A stretch of DNA of 64,000 nt from Oreohelix idahoensis. Its lineage: Eukaryota; Mollusca; Gastropoda; Stylommatophora; Oreohelicidae. The DNA lies in NCBI GenBank assembly GCA_024509875.1, contig JAMPIV010012171.1, positions 62,001-126,000 on the forward strand, read 5' to 3'. Each line of letters opens with the position of its first letter. Position 1 is the first letter of the stretch. This document shows, piece after piece, positions 10,993 to 21,315 of the stretch. The position numbers and the translations under genes are program-made. A model generated the notes under the pieces. The model was not told the origin of the DNA and did no database searches. It worked only from the letters and a program-made list of their open reading frames with translations.

Positions 10993-12196
10993 CTGCTCTC
11001 CAACGTGTGCTCCCCATCTCTCGTCTGGAGGCCCTCAAACCTCACCATAAATCCACTTCGGATAGAGTCAAATTAATCTTGACCCATCACCCTCACAGTA
11101 CTACTGTCAAACAGATCCTTTTCCGCCACCTCCCTATCCTCCAAGCAGAGCCTCTGACCCAAAAAGTATTCAGTGAAGCACCTTTGGTGGCATATAGACG
11201 TGACAAGAACTTGAAGGATCTTCTTGTTCACAGCCGTCTCCCAAAGGAGAATGCCACTCACTTTGGCACACTACCCTGTGGTCGGACACGATGCAACACG
11301 TGCAAGTATGTGATCTCAACCCAGAAGGTGTCCTTTCCTAAGGCTACGTACACCATCACTAGTAGCTTCACGTGTGAATCGCGCAATGTCATTTATACGA
11401 TCATATGTAAACGTTGCTGCAAAACCTATATTGGCCAAACAGGCAAACGACTTGGGGACAGATTCAGCCAGCACTTAAATGACATCGCTCAGCAAAAGTC
11501 AACACCAGTTGCTATACACTTCAATGGTCCTGACCACCATGGTCCCATCGACATCCAGGTCACAGCGATCCGATCCTGCTCCTCTGACACTGCCAGCCGA
11601 GAACAGCTTGAGAACCGTCTTATCCACCGCATGGGGTGTCTAAAACCAGCCGGTCTCAACACTTTTCACACCTTTGTCTGAGGTCACCCTCTCCTCTCTT
11701 GCTCTATTTTACTCTTTCCACTCTTATCCTATTCTTCTATTTGTATGCCATATACATTTTTTTATTTCATATTTATTTATCTCCCACTCATTCTGTCCCC
11801 TTCTATTTCCAGTCCCCACTTTTATCACGTTGGGTAGTTTATTTTCCGGTTTCGTTTTTTTAGTTTCTTAGTATGCATTGTGTACATCCGGCGGCGGAAG
11901 TCGCTTTCTGTTCAGCCACGCGCTTATCAACAGGACAGCGATTTTGATAGAATTTCGGTTCTTGCCTTCAGGGAAGTACCCAGTTTTTATTTTATTTAGT
12001 TTTTATGTGTCCTATCTAGCCTTCACTTTCTTTCCTTTCCTGACGAAGGCCTTGTGGCCGTAACGTAGACTATTTTCTTTGTCTTTTGTCCTCGTAAGAC
12101 GAATCACCTTTTTTCGATTTTTTTTTTCAAACCCATCCATCGTATTCCACGTCTTACCGCAGTTCCCCTCCACTTCCTCGATTATATATATATATT
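10993..12196 (+). repeat. Pseudo-LTR: partial Penelope copy (GIY-YIG coding end plus 3' UTR)
   Basis: Codes for the last 230 or so residues of the Penelope protein in frame (to the stop at 11681), starting at the CTCTGCTCTCC string that lies at 14488 in the full copy, then 500 bp of 3' UTR ending in a TA-rich tract. A potential GIY-YIG-only protein could be read from it, but it has no RT. Confidence 0.85.
12040..12070 (+). ncRNA. Hammerhead-ribozyme-like motif in Penelope 3' UTR, copy 1
   Basis: CTGACGAAGGCC, loop TTGT, GGCC, then GTAACGTA: a CUGANGA box, a 4-bp hairpin GGCC/GGCC and a GNAAC box, in the order of a hammerhead core. Hammerheads are known in Penelope pseudo-LTRs. Two departures lower confidence: U where the core A (GAAAC) is expected, and an unpaired A before the hairpin. 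Confidence 0.35.
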
Positions 12197-12448
12197 TTTT
12201 GACTGCACCGTGTCTCTGTTATCTCGTATCTCTATCTACATATCCTGCTTATCTCCCTGATCCTATCCTATCGCCTTTTCTCAGTATTTTATATCCTATT
12301 CACCTATTTATTTTCGTATTTCCCTATTCTTCCTTCATACCTTATATTACCGCAATCTACCCTATTTATTTATTGTTTCAGCGTCTTATATTTTATTTAT
12401 TTCATATTTTACGTTTTTTATTTTCTGGACGTTTTACTTTTCCCCACT

Positions 12449-15178
12449 ATGCCCTCTCTGAAATATTTTATCAACTCTCTCCGTGTGTCGGTTACCACCA
12501 GCTTTAGCTCTCTACCTCCTGATATATCCCGTGTCGCTATTGACTTTGCGTTCGTTACTTTCAAGAAAACTAGATTCACCTCCCATCTCCACTTTATTCA
12601 CACCTGCCTCCACCACAAAATTCTTCCTAATGGATTTTCTTCCAATTTTCATCCATCTGCTGGTACACTCAATCCTAGGGAACAACGTCTCCTACAACGA
12701 ATTGAGACCAGATGTGGCTTTCAACGTATGCGCGTAGTGGCCGCCAGTCACTCCCGCCTTTTATCAGACCTCAGTGCCCAACAGACCCAGCTTCTGCTTC
12801 GCTTACGTTGTCTCACCTCCAACAACTTCCCTTTCTATTCTATGATACGCACCACTATCCACACACTGAACCGGCAGCTGCATGAGTTCCTTTCCACGTC
12901 TAAACACCATATACTATCCCGTCTCATCCCTACCCCCATAGCTACCCCTCCATCCTCCACTCCATCATGCACTCAGGTAGTCTGCATCCCCCCAGATCTA
13001 CCCCTCTCTGAGGGAGAGCGCTCTGTTCTTAGTAAGGGCCTAAAATTTGTTCCTCTTCGTCCGACCCTAGACCCATACAATCTCCTCCAGGATGTTCATC
13101 GGTTTCACCGTCGCATGAGGCTGAAGCTCCATTTTAGAGAGAAAGACAGCACTCCACAGTCTCAGGCTGAATCCGACATCTTCGCACGCTTTTCTGACTC
13201 TACTAAACCTCCCTTTACACCTAAACCTGGAGCCTCTCATGCCCTGGACCTGTATATCAAGAACACCATCCATGACATTCAGCAGCTCCGCCCTCGTAGA
13301 TTGCATTATTCCAATCTCACTTCGGTGGAGTCCGGTGCTCTCTCCCTTCTTCGCCGTAGAGACGACATTGTCATCAAACCGGCTGACAAGGGAGGAGCCA
13401 TTGTCGTCTGGCAGAAGGACTTGTACCTAAGTGAAGGTAAAAACCAGTTGACCAATGGCTCTTTTTACAGGTCCAGGACCAGCGATGCGACTGTCTCTAA
13501 CAATCGCATTGTACACAACACGATTAAACAGCTTATCACTAGTAATGATCTTCCTCCCGAAGCATCTCATCTCAGGATTCATGACAGCTCTTTGGGCAAG
13601 CCTGTATTCTACATGCTCCCCAAAATTCACAAGATCGAAAACCCTGGAAGACCTATTGTCTCAGCCTGTTCTTGTCCTACTGAACACATTTCTGACTTTC
13701 TCGATAGCATTTTCCAGCCTATCGTTGAGAATCTTCCCTCCTTCATCAAAGACACCAATCACGCTCTTACAACTTTCTCCTCTATCCGACTCCCAGCAGA
13801 CCGCTCCTACCGTCTTTTCTTGCTGGACGTCTGCTCTCTGTATACCTCTATTCCCCACTCTGATGGTCTCCGAGCTCTTCAGTTTTTTCTGGACCAACGC
13901 ACTTGCCCTTCTATATCCACTGTCACTCTTCTCCGTCTTGCTGAACTGGTCCTTCAACTGAATTCCTTTGAATTCAATGGTCAGTTTTTTGACCAAATTA
14001 GCGGTGTTGCCATGGGAACGAAGATGGGTCCCAGCTATGCCTGTCTATTCATGGGCCACTTGGAGCATCAGATATGGCAACAATACTCCGGTCCTTTCCC
14101 TGGGTTTTACCGCAGATATATCGATGATGGCATAGGTCTCACAGATATGTCTGAGACTGATTTACACCGCTTCATCGACTTTTTGAACCACTTTCACCCC
14201 ACCATCAAGTTCACCTCCCTCGTCTCCACAGTATCTGTCAACTTCCTTGACATTACTATTTCTATCACGCCCTCCGGCCTTAATACCTCAGTATACTACA
14301 AGCCGACAGATGCCCACAGCTACCTCCTGTATACCTCTTCTCATCCTCGGGCCTGTCGTGACTCCATTCCTTTTTCACAACTTCTCCGCCTCCGCCGTTT
14401 ATGCCAAGACGACGATGACTTCCACTTACGAGCAAATGAGATGTTGGATTTCTTCCGTAACAGACTTTATCCAGAACATGTTCTCACCTCTGCTCTCCAA
14501 CGTGTGCTCCCCATCTCTCGTCTGGAGGCCCTCAAACCTCACCATAAATCCACTTCGGATAGAGTCAAATTAATCTTGACCCATCACCCTCACAGTACTA
14601 CTGTCAAACAGATCCTTTTCCGCCACCTCCCTATCCTCCAAGCAGAGCCTCTGACCCAAAAAGTATTCAGTGAAGCACCTTTGGTGGCATATAGACGTGA
14701 CAAGAACTTGAAGGATCTTCTTGTTCACAGCCGTCTCCCAAAGGAGAATGCCACTCACTTTGGCACACTACCCTGTGGTCGGACACGATGCAACACGTGC
14801 AAGTATGTCATCTCAACCCAGAAGGTGTCCTTTCCTAAGGCTACGTACACCATCACTAGTAGCTTCACGTGTGAATCGCGCAATGTCATTTATACGATCA
14901 TATGTAAACGTTGCTGCAAAACCTATATTGGCCAAACAGGCAAACGACTTGGGGACAGATTCAGCCAGCACTTAAATGACATCGCTCAGCAAAAGTCAAC
15001 ACCAGTTGCTATACACTTCAATGGTCCTGACCACCATGGTCCCATCGACATCCAGGTCACAGCGATCCGATCCTGCTCCTCTGACACTGCCAGCCGAGAA
15101 CAGCTTGAGAACCGTCTTATCCACCGCATGGGGTGTCTAAAACCAGCCGGTCTCAACACTTTTCACACCTTTGTCTGA
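12449..15178 (+). CDS. Penelope-like reverse transcriptase with C-terminal GIY-YIG endonuclease, 909 aa
   Basis: Copies element RNA into DNA at a nick made by its own endonuclease. RT domain about residues 300-660: PADKGGAIVVW near 310, MLPKIHKIENPGRPIVS near 390, motif A LFLLDVCSLYTSIP near 456, AMGTKMGPSYACLFMG near 520, catalytic YIDD near 556, and FLDITISI near 600. A Cys-rich linker CGRTRCNTC comes near residue 778. GIY-YIG domain: VIYTI near 812, TYIGQTGKRLGDRFSQH near 825, and the metal-binding Glu in QLENRLIHRMG near 886. The order RT then endonuclease is the canonical Penelope/Poseidon/Neptune type, not the permuted Naiad type. No frameshift or stop is seen; catalytic residues are present, so it may be active. 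Start: first ATG in frame after the pseudo-LTR; an upstream N-terminal exon cannot be excluded. Confidence 0.92.
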   Translation: MPSLKYFINSLRVSVTTSFSSLPPDISRVAIDFAFVTFKKTRFTSHLHFIHTCLHHKILPNGFSSNFHPSAGTLNPREQRLLQRIETRCGFQRMRVVAASHSRLLSDLSAQQTQLLLRLRCLTSNNFPFYSMIRTTIHTLNRQLHEFLSTSKHHILSRLIPTPIATPPSSTPSCTQVVCIPPDLPLSEGERSVLSKGLKFVPLRPTLDPYNLLQDVHRFHRRMRLKLHFREKDSTPQSQAESDIFARFSDSTKPPFTPKPGASHALDLYIKNTIHDIQQLRPRRLHYSNLTSVESGALSLLRRRDDIVIKPADKGGAIVVWQKDLYLSEGKNQLTNGSFYRSRTSDATVSNNRIVHNTIKQLITSNDLPPEASHLRIHDSSLGKPVFYMLPKIHKIENPGRPIVSACSCPTEHISDFLDSIFQPIVENLPSFIKDTNHALTTFSSIRLPADRSYRLFLLDVCSLYTSIPHSDGLRALQFFLDQRTCPSISTVTLLRLAELVLQLNSFEFNGQFFDQISGVAMGTKMGPSYACLFMGHLEHQIWQQYSGPFPGFYRRYIDDGIGLTDMSETDLHRFIDFLNHFHPTIKFTSLVSTVSVNFLDITISITPSGLNTSVYYKPTDAHSYLLYTSSHPRACRDSIPFSQLLRLRRLCQDDDDFHLRANEMLDFFRNRLYPEHVLTSALQRVLPISRLEALKPHHKSTSDRVKLILTHHPHSTTVKQILFRHLPILQAEPLTQKVFSEAPLVAYRRDKNLKDLLVHSRLPKENATHFGTLPCGRTRCNTCKYVISTQKVSFPKATYTITSSFTCESRNVIYTIICKRCCKTYIGQTGKRLGDRFSQHLNDIAQQKSTPVAIHFNGPDHHGPIDIQVTAIRSCSSDTASREQLENRLIHRMGCLKPAGLNTFHTFV

Positions 15179-15535
15179 GGTCACCCTCTCTTCTCTTGCT
15201 CTATTTTACTCTTTCCACTCTTATCCTATTCTTCTATTTGTATGCCATATACATTTTTTTATTTCATATTTATTTATCTCCCACTCATTCTGTCCCCTTC
15301 TATTTCCAGTCCCCACTTTTATCACGTTGGGTAGTTTATTTTCCGGTTTCGTTTTTTAGTTTCTTAGTATGCATTGTGTACATCCGGCGGCGGAAGTCGC
15401 TTTCTGTTCAGCCACGCGCTTATCAACAGGACAGCGATTTTGATAGAATTTCGGTTCTTGCCTTCAGGGACGTACCCAGTTTTTATTTTATTTAGTTTTT
15501 ATGTGTCCTATCTAGCCTTCACTTTCTTTCCTTTC

Positions 15536-15566
15536 CTGACGAAGGCCTTGTGGCCGTAACGTAGAC
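15536..15566 (+). ncRNA. Hammerhead-ribozyme-like motif in Penelope 3' UTR, copy 2
   Basis: Same sequence as at 12040, in the 3' UTR of the full copy. Being in both pseudo-LTRs places it at each end of the transcribed unit, as for known Penelope hammerheads. Confidence 0.35.
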
Positions 15567-15696
15567 TATTTTCTTTGTCTTTTGTCCTCGTAAGACGAAT
15601 CACCTTTTTTCAATTTTTTTTTCAAACCCATCCATCGTATTCCACGTCTTACCGCAGTTCCCCTCCACTTCCTCGATTATATATATATTTTAAACT

Positions 15697-16893
15697 AGCG
15701 GTCTATTTTTTAGATCGATGCCTGGTCGTTCTCCTTATATGGTCTGAATAGGTCTACTGTTCTTGAAATGTTTGCAACCAGAGTTGATGGTTATTCCCTG
15801 ACCATATAAGGCGCGATTTTGTCAGTATCTTTGCTTGGTATGCGTCTAACATCGGCCCGGTTTGAGTTGAACTCAGGGGTCGAGCGCTTCTGCGCATGTC
15901 CAGAATTTAGGGCGGTTTGAAAAATACTTCCGTCGAGAGTCGAAGAATTGTTATGAGCAGAGAAAGACGCTTTTCAGCGTCTGTGATCTTTTGATGAGGA
16001 AATGGAAGTCCTCTTGTGCATTAGTTTACCTAATAGGGATTTTCCCTATATGTTTCTAAACGCCTGGAGGCGTGTGTGTTGTGGTGTTATTTCCGAAGCA
16101 AGGTAAATGCTCTTCTAATATTGAAATCTGTAGTCAACTTAGATTTTGACATTGTCGTTCGATGCTCGCTCACTATCTACAGGCAGGAGAGGCTCTTCTA
16201 CTAGGAAATACACCCAGGTATCCTCATACCTTAGATTTATATGTATACGGGTCACTCTAGGCCCAGAGAACAGTTATTATGCTCCTTGAACTTCGCTATG
16301 CCAGCGATTATGCCTTCATCAAGGTTAGACTTAGAAATGCCTACAAAGGTCAACTTAAACTATACACATATACCCGCCATTCTCGTGCGGCCTACGATAG
16401 ACTTATTTACACACCTGATCTACTAGTATCAGAGTGGAGTTGGTTACACTCATAGAGTGATGATATGGAGCTGAGGCTATTGTAAGCTAAAATTATACGA
16501 GATCAGCGTACATGATATATGCATGATTTACTGAGGAACTTTGTTTATTCTGATTACTATGTCCTGCAGTGTCTGTGACTTATGTATATGGATGTTAACG
16601 TACGTGTCATTGTGGCGTCATAAATAAATGATGGAAAACGTCACCAGCAGTTCATACTTCTATGACTTTCACGTCGTGAGTGCATGTAATGTCCTCATGA
16701 CCCATGTATTGTAGATCTATGGAACTTCATCTCATCTACACTCACAGCAAGCAACATACCAGACAAGACACCTTATATCACAGCCTTCGACATCCCTGGT
16801 GTCTATAGTAGTGGTAAATTACTTGGCTACATCTTAGCAACAACATTAGACATACTGCAACATTTATAGCTAGCCAGAAAAATCACACCGCTA
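15697..16893. other. Non-coding stretch, no gene recognised
   Basis: Sequence between the Penelope insertion and the 20-bp array. No coherent ORF, repeat or RNA motif was recognised on either strand. Confidence 0.4.
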
Positions 16894-17163
16894 CAATAGC
16901 ATTACAAGGGAGTTGATAGTATTAGAAGGGAGTTGATAGTATTAGAAGGGAGTTGATAGTATTACAAGGGAGTTGATAGTATTACAAGGGAGTTGATAGT
17001 ATTACAAGGGAGTTGATAGTATTACAACGGAGTTGATAGTATTACATGGGAGTTGATAGTATTACAACGGAGTTGATAGTATTACATGGGAGTTGATAGT
17101 ATTACAAGGGAGTTGATAGTACTACATGGGAGTTGATAGTATTACAAGGGAGTTCTTGGTATT
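16894..17163. repeat. 20-bp tandem array, about 13 units, derived from LINE codons
   Basis: Unit GGAGTTGATAGTATTACAAG. The string matches LINE coding sequence GTTGATAGCATTACAAGG at 37259, where it encodes VDSITR, and GTTGATAGTATTACTAGG at 10806. The array therefore grew from a single LINE segment; the LINE continues on the right side. Confidence 0.88.
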
Positions 17164-17295
17164 AAATCCCCGGGGTAAGTGACAAAGTGGGAGACCTAAA
17201 CACGTTAAGAGGAGACACATGAAAAGGATAAAGAAAACAGAGATAGACCTAGAGCGCATGGCACAGTACAAATGTGATTGGCATATGTTTGTTTA
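17164..17295 (+). pseudogene. RTE-type LINE C-terminal tail, right flank of the 20-bp array
   Basis: Plus-strand frame reads VLNPRGK, a stop, then GRPKHVKRRHMKRIKKTEI, DLERMAQYKCDW: the conserved C-terminal pattern (GRP..TWRRE....K.....LE.MA.DR..W) of the LINE family. It confirms that the array sits inside a LINE copy. Confidence 0.65.
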
Positions 17296-17402
17296 AGACC
17301 TGTTCTCCGTAGGGGAACTAAAAGGTATTGATGATAATGTTAATGATCAAGCACAGGTGACTGTTAACAAAGGATCTTAAAATCAAATCATCAAAGACAT
17401 AC

Positions 17403-17562
17403 CTGCATTTATCAGCAACACTATGCTGAACGTGAAGTCTGCTGATTTGATTTCAGTTGTAGATACTCGATAAATTGTCATAACTGCGCCGACAGTGACC
17501 GACACCACCACGAGGGCTAAGTAAACTCTCTCCTTGTAAGTGATATCGCTGTAAAGACGAGT
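17403..17562 (-). CDS. Internal exon of a probable host membrane-protein gene
   Basis: Minus strand: acceptor TTTGTATGCACAG before 17562, donor GTATGT after 17403. The 160-nt exon starts in phase 0 and ends in phase 1 (53 codons plus one base). It encodes TRLYSDITYKERVYLALVVV and onward: one hydrophobic segment (about VYLALVVVSVTVGAVMTIY) and the start of a second (FTFSIVLLIN). The upstream exon at 22996-22859 ends in phase 0, so the two join in frame. Layout (short MED... N-terminus, then a K-[DE]-R stretch before the first membrane helix) faintly recalls the TMEM243 family; this is a weak guess. Following exons were not found in the window. Confidence 0.55.
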
Positions 17563-17755
17563 CTGTGCATACAAACATTCAGATTAATGTTAAGACCAGT
17601 AGACCCAGTCCGCCATTTTGGCCAAGTGGCTATCGATACGGTGAATACGTTGGCCGTGTCGCTTGGAGTTATTGAAATACTTTTGTTGTTGTTGGTGTTT
17701 TAGTGTTTAAGGTATATCGGGCGTTATTATATTTTAATAAAGCTAGAAACAGGGT

Positions 17756-18030
17756 GGAGCCGCGGGTGCGCAGTTGTTAGTGCAGTGGCTTCCTAGCTAG
17801 GTGGTCCATGGTTCGATCCTCAGTTGAGGTGGAATTTTTTAGACCACAAACGGCTCCGAGGGTCGACCGAGCCTCAGAATTGGGTACCAGAGCAACTCTG
17901 GGAAGGTTAAGGCGGCCGCGTGATGCTGACCACATCATCCCTAGTGTGCCAATCGTCAAGAAATATGGGCCTAACACCATATTCTCAATTTGTCTCAATG
18001 GGCATGTAACAGATCCTTTACCTTTGTTTT
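17756..18030 (+). mobile_element. tRNA-derived SINE, family A copy 1
   Basis: Box A-like GTGCGCAGTTGTTAGTGC and box B GGTTCGATCCT in the head, a body with GGGTACCAGAGCAACTCTGG, and the end CCTTTACCTTTG plus a T run. Flanked by a perfect 12-bp duplication TAGAAACAGGGT (17744-17755 and 18031-18042), which sets the ends. A second copy in the opposite orientation is at 20754-21035. Confidence 0.9.
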
Positions 18031-18042
18031 TAGAAACAGGGT

Positions 18043-18748
18043 TGAGGTTCGGTTAAGGCTAGCTGTAGTACCTATTTTTAATCAGTGCAAGTGAGACTGG
18101 GAACATATCGCTGTGTTCGGAGGTTGTGTCCTTGCTCATGCGTGTGCACGCACGTGTCATATTCACACACTCATATTTAATGGAGGTTGGCACGTGACTT
18201 GTCTTCTTGAGCCAAGCACATGTATGTGAAGAAAGTGCTGACTCTTTGTTTCGCGTTGTTTTTTTAAAATATTTTTGAGAAGGCATAAAAACATATTCAG
18301 GCCATTGACAACTGATCAGAGGACGGAGCTATAAGTCCGGTAAGTTGATATTTTCTTTTTTCCCCCCTGTGTTTGTGGTTAAAGATTATTCGTGGTTGTA
18401 GCCCTTTCCGCCTCCCCAATGCCCACCCCTAATGGAAATGCTGCAACATTTGCTTGCAATGTCGTTCGCTTCAAAAGTTACAAAGTATCCCGGCTCTAAC
18501 GCCGACCGTAACTCCACGACCCAGTACGTAATCTATTTCGAATTTGTTGCGACCCCAACATACCTCCCCCCCCTTCCCACAAAAAAAATTCTCTATCACG
18601 GCGATTCTCTTAACGCACGTGCAGCATAAAACAGGATGCGGTGTTGTGGTTTGGTTACAGTTGGTATTTATACAGGCTATTTGTAATGCGTGTATCGCGA
18701 GCCACACAAGCTACATGGCCGACTATACATTTATTAAAATTACAGTGG

Positions 18749-18797
<49 letters not shown>

Positions 18798-18934
18798 CAC
18801 ACACGCGCACACACACGCACACACAAGAAATCAGTAGAATATAAAATAAATTATACTTATCATCATCAAATTTTTTTGGTTATTAAATAAAGGCCTATCT
18901 AAAAACAACCAAGAAAGATACAAACAAGGACAGC
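18043..18934. other. Intronic or intergenic non-coding DNA with a (CA)n microsatellite
   Basis: No gene recognised. It lies within the span between the two host exons. Simple (CA)n repeat at 18751-18826 with occasional G interruptions. Confidence 0.5.
18751..18826. repeat. (CA)n microsatellite
   Basis: About 38 CA units, pure at the left and interrupted by CG dinucleotides at the right. Confidence 0.97.
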
Positions 18935-19570
18935 AACTTTCCTCAGATATTAACTAAATACCGACCTAAACCAAAATATACAAATATTTACTGCATCTGT
19001 TCTCCGATATTAACTAAATACCGACCTAAACCAAAATATACAAATATTTACTGCATCTGTTCTCCGATATTAACTAAATACCGACCTAAAACAAAATATA
19101 CAAATTTTACTGCATCTGTTCTCCGATATTAACTAAATACCGACCTAAACCAAAATATACAAATATTTACTGCATCTGTTCTCCGATATTAACTAAATAC
19201 CGACCTAAAACAAAATGTACAAATATTTACTGCAACTTTCTTCATATATCAACTAAACGCCGACCTAAAACAAAATATACAAATATTTACTGCAACTATC
19301 CTCAGATATTAACTAAATACCGACCTAAAACAAAATGTACAAATATTTATTGCAACTATCCTCAGATATTAACTAAATACCGACCTAAAACAAAATGTAC
19401 AAATATTTATTGCAACTATCCTCAGATATTAACTAAATACCGACCTACAACAAAATGTACAAACTATGACCGCAAGTAGGCTCATATATTAACTAAATGC
19501 CGATCTGAAACAAAACATACAAATAACGACCGCAAGTATCCCCAGACATTAACTAAATACCGAACTCAAA
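18935..19570. repeat. 60-bp tandem array, about 10.5 units
   Basis: Unit with ATATTAACTAAATACCGACC, TAAAACAAAATATACAAAT and a variable ATTTACTGCAACTATCCTCAG part. Left units carry CATCTGTTCTCCG, right units CAACTATCCTCAG, so two sub-families are homogenised on the two sides; decay rises at the right edge. No coding potential. Confidence 0.92.
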
Positions 19571-19889
19571 CAACAGTTCTTGCGGTGGTGTCGGGATCCC
19601 TTAGGAGGGCGTGACCAACTCGACTCCAGCGTCTGCCAGCAATGATAGTGTGTATGTCTTCTTGGTTGCTCCGAGCACGCACTTCTTAGTTGGTGATGGT
19701 TTTCTTCTTATGTTTGTTATTTTACTTCTGTACTCATTAGTTCTTCCCAATGATTCTTCATCAGTTCTTCTCAATCATTCTCCATAAGTTCCCATAACGG
19801 TCTATTAACATTCTTCCGAGAAACCACATCTCTGTTTCCAACACTGATTATTGTCTTTTTTTTTTATCTTCTTGTCCTGACTCACTTCC

Positions 19890-20620
19890 ATGCAATATAG
19901 AAGAATGATCTCCTCTTGCTAAGATGGCGACATTCCAGACAAAGAAGAGGCAGACAAACGTGCTAAAGAAGGTGGAGCGTTACAACAGTATAATACAGTG
20001 ACATTTTACAAAATGAAAAAAAAACAACCATCAAAGCCACATTCATGTTCACATGGGAAAAAGAGCACCCATGCTATTTAAAAAAATGCATATCACGAGC
20101 TACCTAGGCGAGACCAGATCATCATTTTTCGCTTACGTACTGGACACAGTCGGCGTCTGTGGCCTAATGGATATGAACGCAGTTTCATAATCCAGATATA
20201 CCAGGTTCGAAACCTGCTGCAGGCGGTTTGGTAGCAGATCGCTTTGTGTGGATTTTTAACAATGGTATAAGCGCCGTACCGTTCAGAAAGCAATGGCAAA
20301 CTACTGAATGAAATAATTGCCTAGAAAAATCACAAACAGCCAATAAAAGCTGGGGTTGATTGCCACGTCCTGTAAAGGATAAGCAACTAACTGGACACAA
20401 CAGGTTGACGTAACATCTATATCACAAGTACAGGATTGGTACAACAGATCTCTGCTCCTGTGGCACCAACCCCGTGACAGCCGAATAACTGCTTCAATCC
20501 TGCACAACATTCAACAGTGAACGGAGTAGCATATTGCAACAACCAACTTCTCTCCACGAAAAACTGTTTGGAGATGTCTGAAACCTTGAGCTGACGACTG
20601 CCTTTAGTAGAGTCATTAAT
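19890..20620 (+). pseudogene. I-like LINE relic: RNase H to C-terminus, interrupted by a SINE
   Basis: Parallels 25060-25500 of the longer LINE: EEADKRAKEGGALQQ-like RNase H end (19940), FTWEKEHPC (20050), DQIIIFRLRTGH (20110), then after the SINE STDLCSCGTNPVTAE (20440) and EKLFGDV (20560). Frameshifts and stops throughout. Confidence 0.75.
20149..20389 (+). mobile_element. tRNA-derived SINE, family B
   Basis: Head has box A-like TGGCCTAATGGATATGAACG and box B GGTTCGAAACC. It interrupts the LINE relic between codons for FRLRTGH. The 10-bp target duplication ACTGGACACA is perfect at 20139-20148 and 20390-20399. Confidence 0.88.
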
Positions 20621-21315
20621 GTACTAGAAGTTTGAGGACGAACGAGACGTCAGGAACCTTACCCAGAATACTACCTGCAGTACAGTCATTAATGTAAAAG
20701 TCTGTTTGCGAACAAGATGTCGGGAACCTTGAGCTTACTACTACCTTTATTAGAAAAAAAAAAAAAAGGTAAAGGAACCCGGTACACGCCCATTGAGGCA
20801 TATTGGGAATATGGTGTTAGGCCCATATTATCTTGACCGTCGGCACACTAGGGGTGATGTGGTCGGCATCACGCCGGCCGCCTTAACCTTCCCAGAGTTG
20901 CTCTGGTACCCATTTGGGGCTGGGTCGACCCAGGAGCCGTTTGTGGCCTAAAAAATTCCCGCCTCATCTGGGGATCGAACCATAGACCACTGCGCTAGGA
21001 AGCCAGTGCACTAACCACTATGCTACCGCGGCTCCTACCTTTATTAGAGTCATTAATAAATGTCTGAGTACGAACAAGATGTCAGGAACATTGAGATGAC
21101 TATTGCCGTTATTAGAGTAATTAATGCGGAAGTCTGAGAACGAACGAGATGTCAGGAACGTTGAACTGACTACTTCCTTTATTATTAGAGTCCTTAATGC
21201 AGAAGTCTGAGAACGAACGAGATGTCAGAAACATTGAGCTGACTACTTCCTTTATTAAAGTCATTAATGTAGAAGCCTGAGCGCGAATGAAGAAGAAAGA
21301 GAAGAAGAGGAAGAA
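20565..21315 (+). repeat. Tandem repetition of a LINE 3' terminus, about 6 units of 67-79 bp
   Basis: The last codons, stop and 3' UTR of the I-like LINE (GAGATGTCGGGAACCTTGAG, CTTTATTAGAGTCAT, AATGTGGAAGTCTGA, CGAACGAG) occur once at 25433-25508 but about six times in a row here, starting near 20566, 20646, 20716, 21077, 21152 and 21220. The series ends in a GAA-rich tail (21281-21315). A SINE splits the third unit. Confidence 0.82.
20754..21035 (-). mobile_element. tRNA-derived SINE, family A copy 2
   Basis: Reverse-complement relative of the SINE at 17756, with the same box B region and GAGCAACTCTGG body. Target duplication TACCTTTATTAG is perfect at 20742-20753 and 21036-21047. On its own strand it ends CCTTTACC followed by about 13 T. 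Confidence 0.9.

Larger units (their letters stand above)
10993..15685 (+). mobile_element. Penelope-like element: partial copy plus full-length copy, head to tail
   Basis: A 3' part of the element (10993-about 12196) is followed directly by a full copy (to 15685) whose own 3' part (14488-15685) is nearly identical to it, with only scattered substitutions (for example at 11308/14804 and 11968/15465) and small indels. Head-to-tail partial duplication is the usual genomic form of Penelope-like elements (pseudo-LTRs). The 11-bp string TATTTTAAACT occurs at both outer edges (10982-10992 and 15686-15696), a likely target-site duplication, though AT-rich. Near identity and an intact ORF point to recent insertion. 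Confidence 0.9.

Noticed and set aside
20155..20225. Possible tRNA gene (clear A and B boxes)
   Set aside because: It is the head of a SINE with its own target duplication and a non-tRNA body; no intact cloverleaf seen. The same applies to heads at 17756, 20754, 29664, 30687 and 39294.
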